Assembly (NCBI GenBank): GCA_016795205.1
Contig: JAEUHZ010000050.1
Span: 1-64,000 of the forward strand
Direction: 5' to 3'
Length of the DNA stretch: 64,000 nucleotides
Source of the DNA: Planctomycetota bacterium
GTDB lineage: Bacteria; Planctomycetota; UBA1135; GCA-002686595
Below, in pieces: positions 29,801 through 38,913 of the stretch. The notes beneath the pieces were generated by a model. It made no database searches, was not told where the DNA came from, and saw nothing but the letters and a program-made list of their open reading frames with translations. Position 1 is the first letter of the stretch, and the number at the start of each line of letters is the position of its first letter. Position numbers and translations under genes: made by a program.

Positions 29801-30552
29801 ACCGCGCGCCGCAGCTCCAGCGCGCGCTCCGTCTGGCCCAGGCTGAGGAGCTCTCCGGCCACGCCGTTGCGCGCCTGCTGGACGAGGGGGTCGTCCCCGG
29901 GGAAGCACTCGATCACGTGGTCGAGCGCGCGCTCGAACGCAGCCAGCGCGATGTGCGTCGCGCCGAACTCCTGGGCGACCAGGCCGCAGCTCCAGCCGAG
30001 CGCGAGCAGCTCGAGCAGGCCCTTCACGCGCAGCGCGCGGAACGCGGCTTCGATGCCCTCCTCGAGCAGCCCTTCGCCGGCCGCGCGCTCACCGGCCTCC
30101 AGGCGCCCGCGAGCCTCCGCGAGCAGCTCCTGGCCGCGCGCCAGCGCCGCGCGTGCCTCCGGGTCGTCGAGCTCCTGGAACAAGCGCAGCTCGACCGATC
30201 GGCCCACGGCCTCGGCCGGGCCGCGCAGGCGCAGGGTCCAGTGCACGCCCGGCTGCACGACCAGGCTGGCGCGGGGCAGCGGACCGCGCTCGGTCCAGGG
30301 ACAGGCGCGGTGGATCGCACCCGCTGGCTCGACGACCTCCATGACGAGGCCGGCGGGGTCCTGCGCGCGGAACCAAGCGTGCAGCGAGCCCGTGAAGTCG
30401 TCGGCCACCGCATGGACCGCCGAGGAGCCTTGCTCGTCGCGCGCGAGCACGAGCGTCACGGAGCGATCGAGCGGCGAGCGCGCCACGTCGGGCGGCGCTG
30501 CCGGGTCTTGCGCGGGGAAGGTCAGGGCGAGGAGCGCGGCGAGGAGCAGCAT
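26860..30552 (-). CDS. Exported TPR-CHAT putative cysteine protease
   Basis: About 1230 residues. The ATG at 30552 starts a Leu-rich signal peptide (MLLLAALLALTFPAQ). Residues about 30-120 are a beta-rich domain. Residues about 130-750 are TPR-like helical repeats with DHP-x-L-R, LG-D and A-R-x-L motifs. The C-terminal third is a CHAT domain (caspase-like fold) with the catalytic dyad His1052 (in HVATHGW) and Cys1134 (in VLSACDTNVGERR), followed by GVASLQKALHMAGA and SLWKVPDEAT, typical of the family. CHAT proteins with TPRs are candidate proteases, some activated by partners; export to the periplasm makes this one unusual. It lies downstream of purN with a 170-nt gap, so it may be independent. 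Confidence 0.85.
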   Translation of the reverse strand: MLLLAALLALTFPAQDPAAPPDVARSPLDRSVTLVLARDEQGSSAVHAVADDFTGSLHAWFRAQDPAGLVMEVVEPAGAIHRACPWTERGPLPRASLVVQPGVHWTLRLRGPAEAVGRSVELRLFQELDDPEARAALARGQELLAEARGRLEAGERAAGEGLLEEGIEAAFRALRVKGLLELLALGWSCGLVAQEFGATHIALAAFERALDHVIECFPGDDPLVQQARNGVAGELLSLGQTERALELRRAVLAFAERRHEPGARQITRARSGLAATLLHANDPSAALELAAELVRELEPRAAEDDPDLLWMREVQSLALRQLGDLAEAERVDALIVDVRRRSPRSAAEDLWRARANLASTRLLRGDAAGAAAELEEVLRAAVERLPDDSPDVLSVRQNLAAARRALGDLIGARALEEAVLAARERSRPEGDPDLQVARLALARTLKQLGDPAAARVLEERVVAIEELLYPDDHPDLRTSRNNLSVTLASLGERDEARRLRAQVHAATESRFPPDHPERLELRASLALDAWEVGDFETAHAELAAVLVDFERALGPHHERVVQARHDLALTAHRLGRHDQAEDLAQAVLAARMRALPPAHPRVQRAREILAYAIAARAHAAEAASDQATRAQAAQRVRALVREMAQQALETARAAILTGAMREAEERCARLAGDLETLLVFAQGAGGFEPDPALLADAFALCETTRAAGLAAAELASSTARDEDYARLRAELREASAVLAGLAQAGAPEQQMHAARGRRERAERALAARGAEAGGAHPMVDAQALAARLPRDAVAIGYRRLRTTSDPLAPAVDALGAFVLRRATDGAPDLAHVDLGPLAQIEAAVRAWRSAIGAGVERGLATTASGEDEREAGVALRRLVWDPLEPLLSDARRAIVAVDDVLHLVPLDALPLDAPDHGTGELLGARWSIELRVALRELLRPAPAVSAAGALVTLGGAAFNSEPVPLDAADAEVLGRDEPESDDARTRGSAAPAWPRAFAPLTYTGLEAREVAALFAEVFGEERGALALEKRSASREALLAAAPRARYLHVATHGWYAPESVRAWSDGELGERRFAAPSGTESVVRGMSPMLLAGLALCGANRPPDATGRVPGIVTAEELSTLDLARCELAVLSACDTNVGERRAGQGVASLQKALHMAGAQSVVTSLWKVPDEATRELMLDFYRRLWVEGQTKAAALWGAKMRLREARDETGARIHATRDWAAWVLSGERD

Positions 30553-30722
30553 GGTCAGGCACCACGGGCGCGGGCTCCCACGCCCGGGCCGGCGAGGGGC
30601 GGCGAGGAAGCGGCCGCGGCGCGGCACCGAAGCTAGCGCGGGGGATGGAGGTTCGCCATCGCGGCCCGGCGGCCGGGCGCGCGGCGGATCGGGCCGTGGC
30701 GCGCGTCGCGGACGGCCGGGCC

Positions 30723-31343
30723 TCAGCCCCGCGCTCGCTCCCGCGCGCGGACCGCGCGCGGATCGTCCGCCACGTGCAGCCGCACCGCCTCGGGCAGCGC
30801 GCGGGTCTCCTCCGCGTACACGCGCGCCGCCAGCGTGTCCGGCGTGTCGTCCGGCCGCACCTCGCACGCGCGCTGGAGGAGGATCGGGCCGGCGTCGTAC
30901 TCGTTCGTCACGTAGTGCACCGTGCAGCCCGACACGGTGCAGCCCCGCGCCAGCACGGCCTCGTGGACCTTGTGACCGTAGCAGCCCTTGCCGCCGAACG
31001 CCGGCAGGAGGCTCGGGTGGATGTTCAGCACGCGGCCCAACCACGCCTCGGGAATCACGAGCAGGCGCAGAAACCCCGCCAGGACGACGAGGTCGCAGCG
31101 GAAGCTCTCGACCGCCAGGAACGCATCGCGCGAGAACTCCGCCGGCGCGAGCTGGCGGTCGGGATCGAGCACGACGCTCGGGATCGCGAGCCGTCGTGCG
31201 CGCTCGAGCGCGCCGATCCCGGGCCTGTTCGCGACGACCAGCGCCACCGTCGCGCCCAGCTCGCCGCGCCGCTCGAGTTCGACCAGGTTCTCGAGCGAAC
31301 GACCGCCGCCCGACACGAAGACCGCGATGCGCGGCGCGCTCAC
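30723..31343 (-). CDS. purN: Phosphoribosylglycinamide formyltransferase
   Basis: 206 residues. It transfers formyl from 10-formyl-THF to GAR in purine synthesis. The nucleotide loop FVSGGGRSLENL is at the N terminus. The catalytic Asn and His lie in VLNIHPSLLPAF and the Asp in VTNEYDAGPILLQ. A loop containing KGCYGHKVHEAVL fits the GART family. Start is GTG at 31343, overlapping the PNP stop (GTGA). It is the last gene of an overlapping chain. Confidence 0.94.
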   Translation of the reverse strand: MSAPRIAVFVSGGGRSLENLVELERRGELGATVALVVANRPGIGALERARRLAIPSVVLDPDRQLAPAEFSRDAFLAVESFRCDLVVLAGFLRLLVIPEAWLGRVLNIHPSLLPAFGGKGCYGHKVHEAVLARGCTVSGCTVHYVTNEYDAGPILLQRACEVRPDDTPDTLAARVYAEETRALPEAVRLHVADDPRAVRARERARG

Positions 31344-32209
31344 GGCTCGTCGGCCCCCGCGGCCAGCGCGATCGCGGCCACGTCGGGCGCGAGCGCCGTG
31401 AGCAGGTCCTCGAGCGCCGCGGCCAGCGCATCGGCGCGTCTCACGATCCCCTGGACGTCGGAGGCACCCTCGCCGGCGTCCGTCACGCACACGATCGCCA
31501 GCGCCGCGAAACCGGCGTGCGCGGCGGCGAGCAGCGGGTTGGCGAGCTCCTGCACGGCGACGTCGCAACCCGCGCGCGCCCAGAACGCGCGCTCGGCGGG
31601 GGTCTCCAGGCAGGGGCCCGCGACACAGGCCGCGACGACCTCGGCGGCCGGCACGCCCACCGCGGCCGCGTGGCGCAGGGCGGCCGTGCGCAGCGTGCTC
31701 GAATGCAGCTCGGTCGTGTCGGGGAACAGCGGTCCGAGCTCGGACGCGCCCAGCGCCAGGAGTGGCGTGCGCCCCGACAGGTTGACGTGATCGCGCACGA
31801 AGGCCAGCGATCCGGGCGCGATCGGCGCGGGGCAGGGGAGCGCCGCGCCGGCCGAGGCGTGCACCAGCACCGCGGCGCCGGCGGAGGCCGCGAGCCACAC
31901 GGGGAAGCCGCGCGTCCACGCCGGCTCGCCCGGCTCCTCGCGCCCGCCGTCCTCGGCCGCGCCGGGTGCGTCGTCGACCAGCCACACGGAGAGCTCGCCG
32001 AGGCGGCCGGTGTAGAGCGTCAGCTCGCGCCAGGCGGCCGGCGCGCCGTCGATCTTCCCGAACGGGATGCGCTCCAGGTTCGAGAGGCGCGTGGCGAACG
32101 TCGCGCCGCCCGTCGCGAGCAGGAACAGCGCCTGCGGCTCGGCCGTGTCGCGTGCGCGCAGCGACGCCAGCGCGCGGTCGACGGCTGCGTCGAGCGCGGC
32201 GTGGCTCAC
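31340..32209 (-). CDS. Purine nucleoside phosphorylase-like protein
   Basis: 289 residues from GTG. It resembles the trimeric PNP/MTAP family: a phosphate/GR region, ASAGAALP in place of TNAAGGLN, VRDHVNLSGRTPLL, ELGPLFPDTTELH, VAGPCLETPAERAF, and QELANPLLAAAHAG for the family's MSTVPE-x-ARH block. The base-recognition Asn of the ITN motif is Asp here (CVTDAGE), the change seen in MTAP-type 6-aminopurine enzymes, so adenine nucleosides or 5'-methylthioadenosine are possible substrates. Several conserved residues are altered, so activity is uncertain. It overlaps both neighbours by 4 nt, and purN follows, consistent with a purine-related role. Confidence 0.75.
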   Translation of the reverse strand: MSHAALDAAVDRALASLRARDTAEPQALFLLATGGATFATRLSNLERIPFGKIDGAPAAWRELTLYTGRLGELSVWLVDDAPGAAEDGGREEPGEPAWTRGFPVWLAASAGAAVLVHASAGAALPCPAPIAPGSLAFVRDHVNLSGRTPLLALGASELGPLFPDTTELHSSTLRTAALRHAAAVGVPAAEVVAACVAGPCLETPAERAFWARAGCDVAVQELANPLLAAAHAGFAALAIVCVTDAGEGASDVQGIVRRADALAAALEDLLTALAPDVAAIALAAGADEP

Positions 32210-32586
32210 GGCCGCCCCTCCAGCGGACCTGCGCTGCTCCGATCGTCGTGCCCGCTCGCCTCGCTGGCCAGCGCCGTGAGCCGCGCGCGAGCCGCAGCCT
32301 CGGGGGCATCGAGCTCGAAACGCTTCTCGCGCGCGGTCGCGCCGGCGACCAGCCGCACGGCCGACGGGCGCAGGCCGAAGAGCTCGGCGATCGTCGCGGC
32401 CAAGGCGGCGTTGGCGCGGCCGTCCTCCGGCGGCGCGGCCACCGCGATGCGTGGGATGCCGTTCCACGTCCCGGCGAAGCCGGCGCGCCGCGCACCGGGC
32501 TGTGCCCGGACGGTGAGCGCGCAGCGCGCGCCCCCGTCGAGCGGCGCGAGGCCCAGGTCGCCCGGCGTACCGCGTCGCGCACTCAT
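32206..32586 (-). CDS. DUF167 (YggU) family protein
   Basis: 126 residues. It carries the family pattern LTVRAQPGARRAGF, VAAPPEDGRANAAL and LVAGATAREKRFEL. DUF167 proteins are small conserved proteins of unknown function, often encoded next to yggS, which heads this same chain. The ATG at 32586 overlaps the TGA of the kinase C-terminal frame (ATGA), evidence that that frame is translated. Confidence 0.88.
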   Translation of the reverse strand: MSARRGTPGDLGLAPLDGGARCALTVRAQPGARRAGFAGTWNGIPRIAVAAPPEDGRANAALAATIAELFGLRPSAVRLVAGATAREKRFELDAPEAAARARLTALASEASGHDDRSSAGPLEGRP

Positions 32587-34062
32587 CCGCCCGAGAGCTC
32601 CTGGAGCGAGCGGCCGTCCGACAGCAGCCGGACCAGCAGCGTGTCGGAGAACTCCGAGAGCAGGCGCTCGAGCCCCGCGGCGGCGGCGGCCCAGCGCGCA
32701 TCCGTGGCGGCGCGCAGCGCGTCGCACAGCACGTCGGCCGCGGCCGCTTCGCGCGCGAAGCGCTCCTTGGCCTCGGGTCCGGCCAGCTCGGCCCAGGCCG
32801 CGCCGGGCACGAAGCTGGCCCGCACGTCGCGCGCATTGCCCTCGGTGAAGTTCGAGCGCCGGCCGGGCTCGAACATCTTGGACGCCGCGCGCACGGCCTC
32901 GACGGCCGCGACCGTGCGAAAGACGGCCGCGATGCCGGCGAGCTCCGCGGGTGTCCACTCGCGCGCCAGCCGGTCGGCGAACAGGCGCTGGAGGGCCTGA
33001 ACGTCGCCAGCGAACGCGGACCAGGGGGCGCGCTCGACCTTGCCGGGCTCGCTCTCATAGAGGATGCCGTCCGCGTCGGCGCCCACCGCCGTGCGCTGCG
33101 TGGTCCGCCGATCGCGCGGGTCGTGGAAGGCCCGGCGGCGCCAGCTCGCGAACTCGCTGCCCACCGCGGCGAACGCGGCGCGCGCCGCGGCGAGCTCGGC
33201 TGCGAAGGTCCGTGCGCGCTCCTTCTCCAGGGGCGCGCTGACGCGCTCGGCGAGGGCCTCGAGGCGTGCGCGCGCGGCCTCGAGATCCAGCGCCATGAGC
33301 TCGCGCTCGAACCCGCCGGTCCCGCCGAGCACCTCGGCCACCGCGACCTGGTCCGCCCGGGCCCGGGCGCGCTCGAAGGCGTTGCGCGCCTGCTCCAGGT
33401 TGAAGTAGCGCTCGCGCGCCTGCCGCCCGACGTCGAACAGGTCGTCGACGCCGATCGGCGCGCCGCCGATCGGGAATTCCGGCAGGTCGAACATGGGGAG
33501 CAGGTCGGCCAGGAGCTGCTTGGCGCGGTCGTACTCGCCGCGTTCCAGCGCGCGGTTCGACTCGCCCATGACCTCGCGAGCGTAGTACGCCGCCAGGCCC
33601 GACACGCGGCTCTCGAGCTCCTTGCGCTTGGCCACGAAGCCGGCGTCGGACGCGATCTCGTCGGAGACGGGCACCGCGCGCATCGCGAGGTAGGCGCGGC
33701 CGGGCGCCGGCGGCCGCTGGTCGAGGGACGCGGCCGCCTCGAGCTGTCGCAGGACGTCGGCGGCGAGCAGCGCGCGCGCGCTCTGCTGCTGGGCTGCCTC
33801 GTCCAGCGCGGCCGAGATCCGCTCGGCCTCCTCGGCCGCCTCGGCGGCGGAGGTCGTGCCTTGGTACTTGCCGGCCAAGAGGCGCAGCTCGTCGCGGCGC
33901 GCGTTGGGCGAGAGCTCGCGCTGGCGCAGCTCGAGCAGCGCCACCTTGGCCGTGGCCTCGAAGAGCTGGATCTCCCGGTCGTCCTTCTCGCGCGGCTTGT
34001 CCGGCGCGGCTGCGCCGGGCACGGGCTCCGCGGGCTCGGTCAGAGGCTCTGTGGCGCGCGCG
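32583..34062 (-). CDS. C-terminal half of the FHA kinase in the +1 frame
   Basis: About 490 residues with natural composition, beginning near ATEPLTEPAEPVPG and continuing through charged helices (KDDREIQLFEATAKVALLEL) and coiled-coil-like Ala/Glu/Arg stretches to LSDGRSLQELSGG. It has no recognisable start codon at the junction, so it is not a separate gene in any obvious way. Its TGA overlaps the DUF167 ATG, keeping the coupling pattern of this operon, which the stop of the other frame at 33055 does not. Topologically it would be the extracytoplasmic sensor part of the kinase. No known domain recognised. Confidence 0.7.
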
Positions 34063-35376
34063 CCCGTCGAAGTGCCACCAGAGCGCGGCGGTGCCCGCCA
34101 GGACCAAGAGCACGAGGGGTGCGGAGGACCGGCGCCGCGCGCCGCCCATGGGCTCGGCCGCGCGTCCGCCGCGCGCGCGCAGCGCCTCGAGCTCGCGCGC
34201 GAGCTCGTTCGCGCTCTGGAAGCGCTCGGCGACGTCCTTGCGCATGAGCCGCGCCACGAGCTCGACGACGCCGTCGGGGAGCTCGGGCACGAAGTCGCGC
34301 ATCGGTCGCGGCTCGTCCCGCAGCAGGGCGCGCACGATCTCGCGCGCATCCTTGCCCTCGAACGGGGTGTGGCCCGTGAGCAGCCGGTACGCGGTCGCGC
34401 CCAGCGAGTAGAGGTCCGAGCGGTGATCGACCTTCTCGCCGCGCGCCTGCTCGGGCGACATGAAGTGCGGCGTGCCGAACACCTTGCGGTCGGCGGTTTG
34501 CGCCTCCTCGGCCTCGACGTGCGTCGCCAGACCCAGGTCGGCGATCTTCGTCTGGCCGACGTGGTTCTGCATCAGGTTCGCGGGCTTGAGGTCGCGGTGG
34601 ACGATGCCCTTGCCCTCGGCGAACACGAGACCCGCCGCGGCGTCGCGCAGGATCGCGAGCACCTCGTCGACGGACAGGCGGCCGGCCTTCGCCACGCGGT
34701 CCTCGAGCGTGCCGCGCTCCATGAACTCCATGGAGAGGAAGTGCGTGCCCCCGTCCTCGCCGACGTCGTACACGGTGACGACGTTGGGGTGGTTCAGCGC
34801 CGCAGCCGCGCGCGCCTCGGCCTGGAAACGCCGCACGAACTCCGCGTCGGCGGCGAAGCGCGCGCTGAGCGTCTTGAGGGCCACGCGGCGGTCGAGGCTG
34901 GACTGCACCGCGAGGTACACGTCGCCCATCCCGCCGCGGCCGATGCGCTTCTCGATCCGGTAGCCGGAGAGCACGGGCAGGGCGGCGGGTGCGCTGGCCG
35001 CGGCCAGCGCCGTCGCCAGCGTGGCACCAGACGGCGCGGCCGGAGCCGCCGCCGCTCGTGCGTCCTGGGTCGGCCTGCCGAGCGTCGGATCGCTGACCCT
35101 GAGGACCACGTCGCCGAGCCGCAGCTCGTCGCCGGCCGCCAGCCGGGCGACCTCGACGCGCGCGCCGTTCACGAACGTGCCAGCCCGCGAGCCCAGGTCC
35201 TTGACCGCCCACCCGCCGGTCTTGGCGCGACCGATGGCGCAGTGCACGCCCTCGACGCCGTAGCCGGGCACGACGAAGCCGGCGCGCTCGCCGTCGCTGC
35301 CGACGACGAGCGTCCCGGCGCGCGGCAACTCGGCGGCCGGTCGGCCGGCGGCCTCGAGGAGCAGCCGCTCGGTCAC
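33055..35376 (-). CDS. FHA domain Ser/Thr protein kinase, frame broken after the membrane segment
   Basis: Read from GTG at 35376 (overlapping the yggS stop, GTGA). Residues 20-95 are an FHA phosphothreonine-binding domain (VGSDGER, SRAGTFVNG). Residues 139-400 are a Hanks-type kinase with GRGGMGDVY, Lys168 in VALKTL, HRDLKPAN (260-267), DLG in place of DFG at 280, and MSPEQARG. A membrane segment follows (about 420-435, LVLLVLAGTAALWW). Beyond about residue 437 (nt 34060) this frame turns into Arg-rich nonsense that stays open to 33055. Meanwhile the +1 frame becomes a natural protein that ends at 32583. I therefore read 32583-35376 as one gene with one extra base, or a programmed +1 shift, in the (GC)5 run at 34054-34063. 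Confidence 0.8.
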   Translation of the reverse strand: MTERLLLEAAGRPAAELPRAGTLVVGSDGERAGFVVPGYGVEGVHCAIGRAKTGGWAVKDLGSRAGTFVNGARVEVARLAAGDELRLGDVVLRVSDPTLGRPTQDARAAAAPAAPSGATLATALAAASAPAALPVLSGYRIEKRIGRGGMGDVYLAVQSSLDRRVALKTLSARFAADAEFVRRFQAEARAAAALNHPNVVTVYDVGEDGGTHFLSMEFMERGTLEDRVAKAGRLSVDEVLAILRDAAAGLVFAEGKGIVHRDLKPANLMQNHVGQTKIADLGLATHVEAEEAQTADRKVFGTPHFMSPEQARGEKVDHRSDLYSLGATAYRLLTGHTPFEGKDAREIVRALLRDEPRPMRDFVPELPDGVVELVARLMRKDVAERFQSANELARELEALRARGGRAAEPMGGARRRSSAPLVLLVLAGTAALWWHFDGRARHRASDRARGARARRSRAGQAAREGRPGDPALRGHGQGGAARAAPARALAQRAPRRAAPLGRQVPRHDLRRRGGRGGRADLGRAGRGSPAAERARAARRRRPATARGGRVPRPAAAGARPRLPRDARGARLRRDRVRRRLRGQAQGAREPRVGPGGVLRSRGHGRVEPRAGTRRVRPRQAAPGRPAPHVRPAGIPDRRRADRRRRPVRRRAAGARALLQPGAGAQRLRARPGPGGPGRGGRGARRDRRVRARAHGAGSRGRARTPRGPRRARQRAPGEGARTDLRSRARRGARRVRRGGQRVRELAPPGLPRPARSADHAAHGGGRRRGRHPL

Positions 35377-36119
35377 GCGGCGGCCCCCGCGGGCTCGAGG
35401 CCGTCGAACAGGGAGGAACCGACCCGCACGAGCGTGGCGCCCTCCTCGATCGCGAGCTCGAAGTCGCCGCTCATCCCCATCGAGAGCTGGGGCTCGCCCG
35501 CGAACGCGCCGCGGTGCTCACGCACCAGTGCCGCGGCGCGCGCGAAGACGGCACGCGCGCGGGTACGCCCGTCGTCGTCCGCCAACGGGGCCATGGTCAT
35601 CAGCCCCACGACGCGCACGCCAGGGAGGGCGCGTGCGCGCTCCAGGAAATCCGCCAGCTCGCGCGGCTCGAGGCCGGACTTCGCGGGCTCGTCGGCCAGC
35701 TTGACCTGGGCCAGCACGTCGAGCACGCGCCCGGCCTCCGAGGCCAAGCGGTCCAGCGCCGCGAGCAGCCGCGGCGAATCGACGGAGTGCACGAGCGCGG
35801 CGATCCGAGCCGGGACGCGCGCCTTGTTCCGCTGCAGGTGGCCGACGAAGTGCCAGCGCGGCGCGAGGCCGGCCTGCTCCAGCGCCAGAGCCTTGGCCTC
35901 CAGGACGTCAGCCCGGCTCTCGCCCAGGTCGGACACGCCCAGCCGCGCCAGCGCGGCCGCCACGGCGGCGGGGACGCTCTTCGTGACCGCCACGAGCCGC
36001 ACGCCGCCGGGGTCGCGGCCGGCGCGCTCGGCCGCGGCCCGCATCCGGGCCCGCACGGCCTCGAGGTTCGCGGCGAGGCGGGCGGTCGGCATGGGCGGGG
36101 TCGAGGACGGAACCGGCAT
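35373..36119 (-). CDS. yggS: YggS/PLPBP family pyridoxal phosphate homeostasis protein
   Basis: 248 residues from ATG at 36119. These single-domain PLP-binding proteins help vitamin B6 and amino-acid homeostasis. The PLP lysine is in LVAVTKSVP. HFVGHLQRNKA, VHSVDSPRL, GLMTMAPLADD, LSMGMSGDFELAIEEGATLVRVG and a C-terminal LFDG are all family hallmarks. The true start may be the ATG at 36092 (MPTARLAANLEAVR), closer to the E. coli N terminus, or a TTG at 36131; TACCCT at 36137-36142 (minus strand) is a candidate -10. First gene of the overlapping chain. Confidence 0.93.
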   Translation of the reverse strand: MPVPSSTPPMPTARLAANLEAVRARMRAAAERAGRDPGGVRLVAVTKSVPAAVAAALARLGVSDLGESRADVLEAKALALEQAGLAPRWHFVGHLQRNKARVPARIAALVHSVDSPRLLAALDRLASEAGRVLDVLAQVKLADEPAKSGLEPRELADFLERARALPGVRVVGLMTMAPLADDDGRTRARAVFARAAALVREHRGAFAGEPQLSMGMSGDFELAIEEGATLVRVGSSLFDGLEPAGAAA

Positions 36120-36161
36120 CGCGAGGCGCAACGAACAGGGTACCGCGCACGCTCCCCCGAG

Positions 36162-37664
36162 TCACCGCGCGCGCCGCGGCCGTGGCTCTTCGTCGAGGAC
36201 CAGGGCCAGCTCGATCCGTGCGCGCGTGTCGCTGCGCACGCGGACGCCGTGGGCCGGGCGCACCCCCGCGACCCACACGATCTCGTCCCCGGCGACGACC
36301 AGCGGGATCCGCGCCCGATCGTGGCGCGGCACGCCGCAGTCCGCGAGGAAGCGCGCGAGCGGCTTGGAGCCGGCCGCGCCGAGCGGGTGGAAGCGGTCCC
36401 CGCGCCGCGGCGTGCGGACCGTCAGGGCCTCGGGGAGTCCCCGCGCGTCGATCTCGACCCGCTCGGCGGCCAGCGGGAATCCGGAGCCGGGCGCGCGCTC
36501 GACGCGTGCAGCCGTGATCCGGCGCCCGTCACCGAGGTCGCAGGCACCGGGCACGGCGAGCGCGCCCTGGTCGACTCCGGCGGCGAAGGGCAGTGCGAGC
36601 TGCCGCCCACCGGCCGCGCGCGGCGCGGGCGGCTCGACGTCGAGCCGGTCGCCACGCAGTTGCACGCGCCAGCCGCCGCGCACCTGGCGCGATCCGGTGC
36701 GACCGCCGAACAGGTCGTCGAGCAGCGCGTCGAGCGCTGCGCGGCGGGGGAGTGCTCCGGCCACGTCGGCGAGGAGCCGTGCCAGGGCGCGGCGCGCCAG
36801 CGGCCGTGGCAGCGCCGCCAACTCACCGCGCGCCACGCTGCCGCCCAGGCGCGCGTCACGCGCCGCGCGCCGCGCGGCGGCGAAGCGGGGCGGCGCGATT
36901 CGCAGCTCGCCGCTGCGGCTCGCCAGCGCGGCCTCCAGGTCCGCGACCGCGCGCTCGAACGCGAACAGGTTCTCGAGCGCGTCCGGCCCACAGGCCGCGG
37001 CGATGCGCGGCAGGAGCTCCACGCGCAGCGCGTTGCGCGCGAAGCGCGGGTCGGCGTTCGACGAGTCCTCGCGCCACGCGCGGCCCGCGCCCGACAGCTC
37101 CGCGCGGATCTGCGCCCGCCGCAGCCCGAGCAGCGGCCGCACCACGTTCGGACCACCGGGGGCGAGCTCACGCCGCGGCCGCAGCGCCGCGAGCCCGGCG
37201 AACTCCGCCCCGCGCACCCAGCGCAGGATCAGGGTCTCGAGCGCATCGTCGGCGTGATGGGCCGTGGCGATCAGGCCGATCCCCGCCGCGCGCGCCGCCT
37301 GGGCCAGCGCCGCGTAGCGCGCCTCGCGCGCGCGGGCCTCGAGGCCGGAGGGGGCCGGATCCAGCGGCGCGTGGATGCGCTCGAAGGGGACCTCGAGCCG
37401 CGCGCACTCCGCAGCGCAGAAGGCCGCGTCGCCGGCGCTCTCGGCTCCGCGCAGCCCGTGGTCGACGTGCACGGCGCAGAGCCGCGGGCGTGGCCGCGCG
37501 GCGGCCGCGACGCCCAGCAGGTAGACGCTGTCCGCGCCGCCCGAAAGCGCCAGCACCACGGGCTCGTCGGCCGCCACGCCGAGGGGCGCGAGGAGCGCGC
37601 TCCAGCGCCCGGGCGCGAACGGCGACCGAGCTGCGTCCGAGGCGGCGGAGTCGGCGGGTTCCAT
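36162..37664 (-). CDS. tilS: tRNA(Ile)-lysidine synthase
   Basis: 500 residues. TilS adds lysine to C34 of the tRNA-Ile(CAU) precursor so that it reads AUA. The PP-loop is VVLALSGGADSVYLLG near residue 36; AVHVDHGLRG, TAHHADDALETLILRW and WREDSSNADPRFARNALR are the synthase signatures. A long C-terminal half matches the TilS substrate-binding and C-terminal domains. On the minus strand TACACT, about 40 nt upstream, could be its -10. The gap gene diverges on the other strand. Confidence 0.93.
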   Translation of the reverse strand: MEPADSAASDAARSPFAPGRWSALLAPLGVAADEPVVLALSGGADSVYLLGVAAAARPRPRLCAVHVDHGLRGAESAGDAAFCAAECARLEVPFERIHAPLDPAPSGLEARAREARYAALAQAARAAGIGLIATAHHADDALETLILRWVRGAEFAGLAALRPRRELAPGGPNVVRPLLGLRRAQIRAELSGAGRAWREDSSNADPRFARNALRVELLPRIAAACGPDALENLFAFERAVADLEAALASRSGELRIAPPRFAAARRAARDARLGGSVARGELAALPRPLARRALARLLADVAGALPRRAALDALLDDLFGGRTGSRQVRGGWRVQLRGDRLDVEPPAPRAAGGRQLALPFAAGVDQGALAVPGACDLGDGRRITAARVERAPGSGFPLAAERVEIDARGLPEALTVRTPRRGDRFHPLGAAGSKPLARFLADCGVPRHDRARIPLVVAGDEIVWVAGVRPAHGVRVRSDTRARIELALVLDEEPRPRRAR

Positions 37665-37691
37665 GGGCCTCGCAGGCGGCGTCCGCGTTGA

Positions 37692-38897
<1,206 letters not shown>

Positions 38898-38913
38898 CGC
38901 GGCCCACAGCGCC

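Noticed and set aside
30553..31431. N-terminal extension of the CHAT protein frame
   Set aside because: It is antisense-quality sequence over purN; a signal peptide begins cleanly at 30552.
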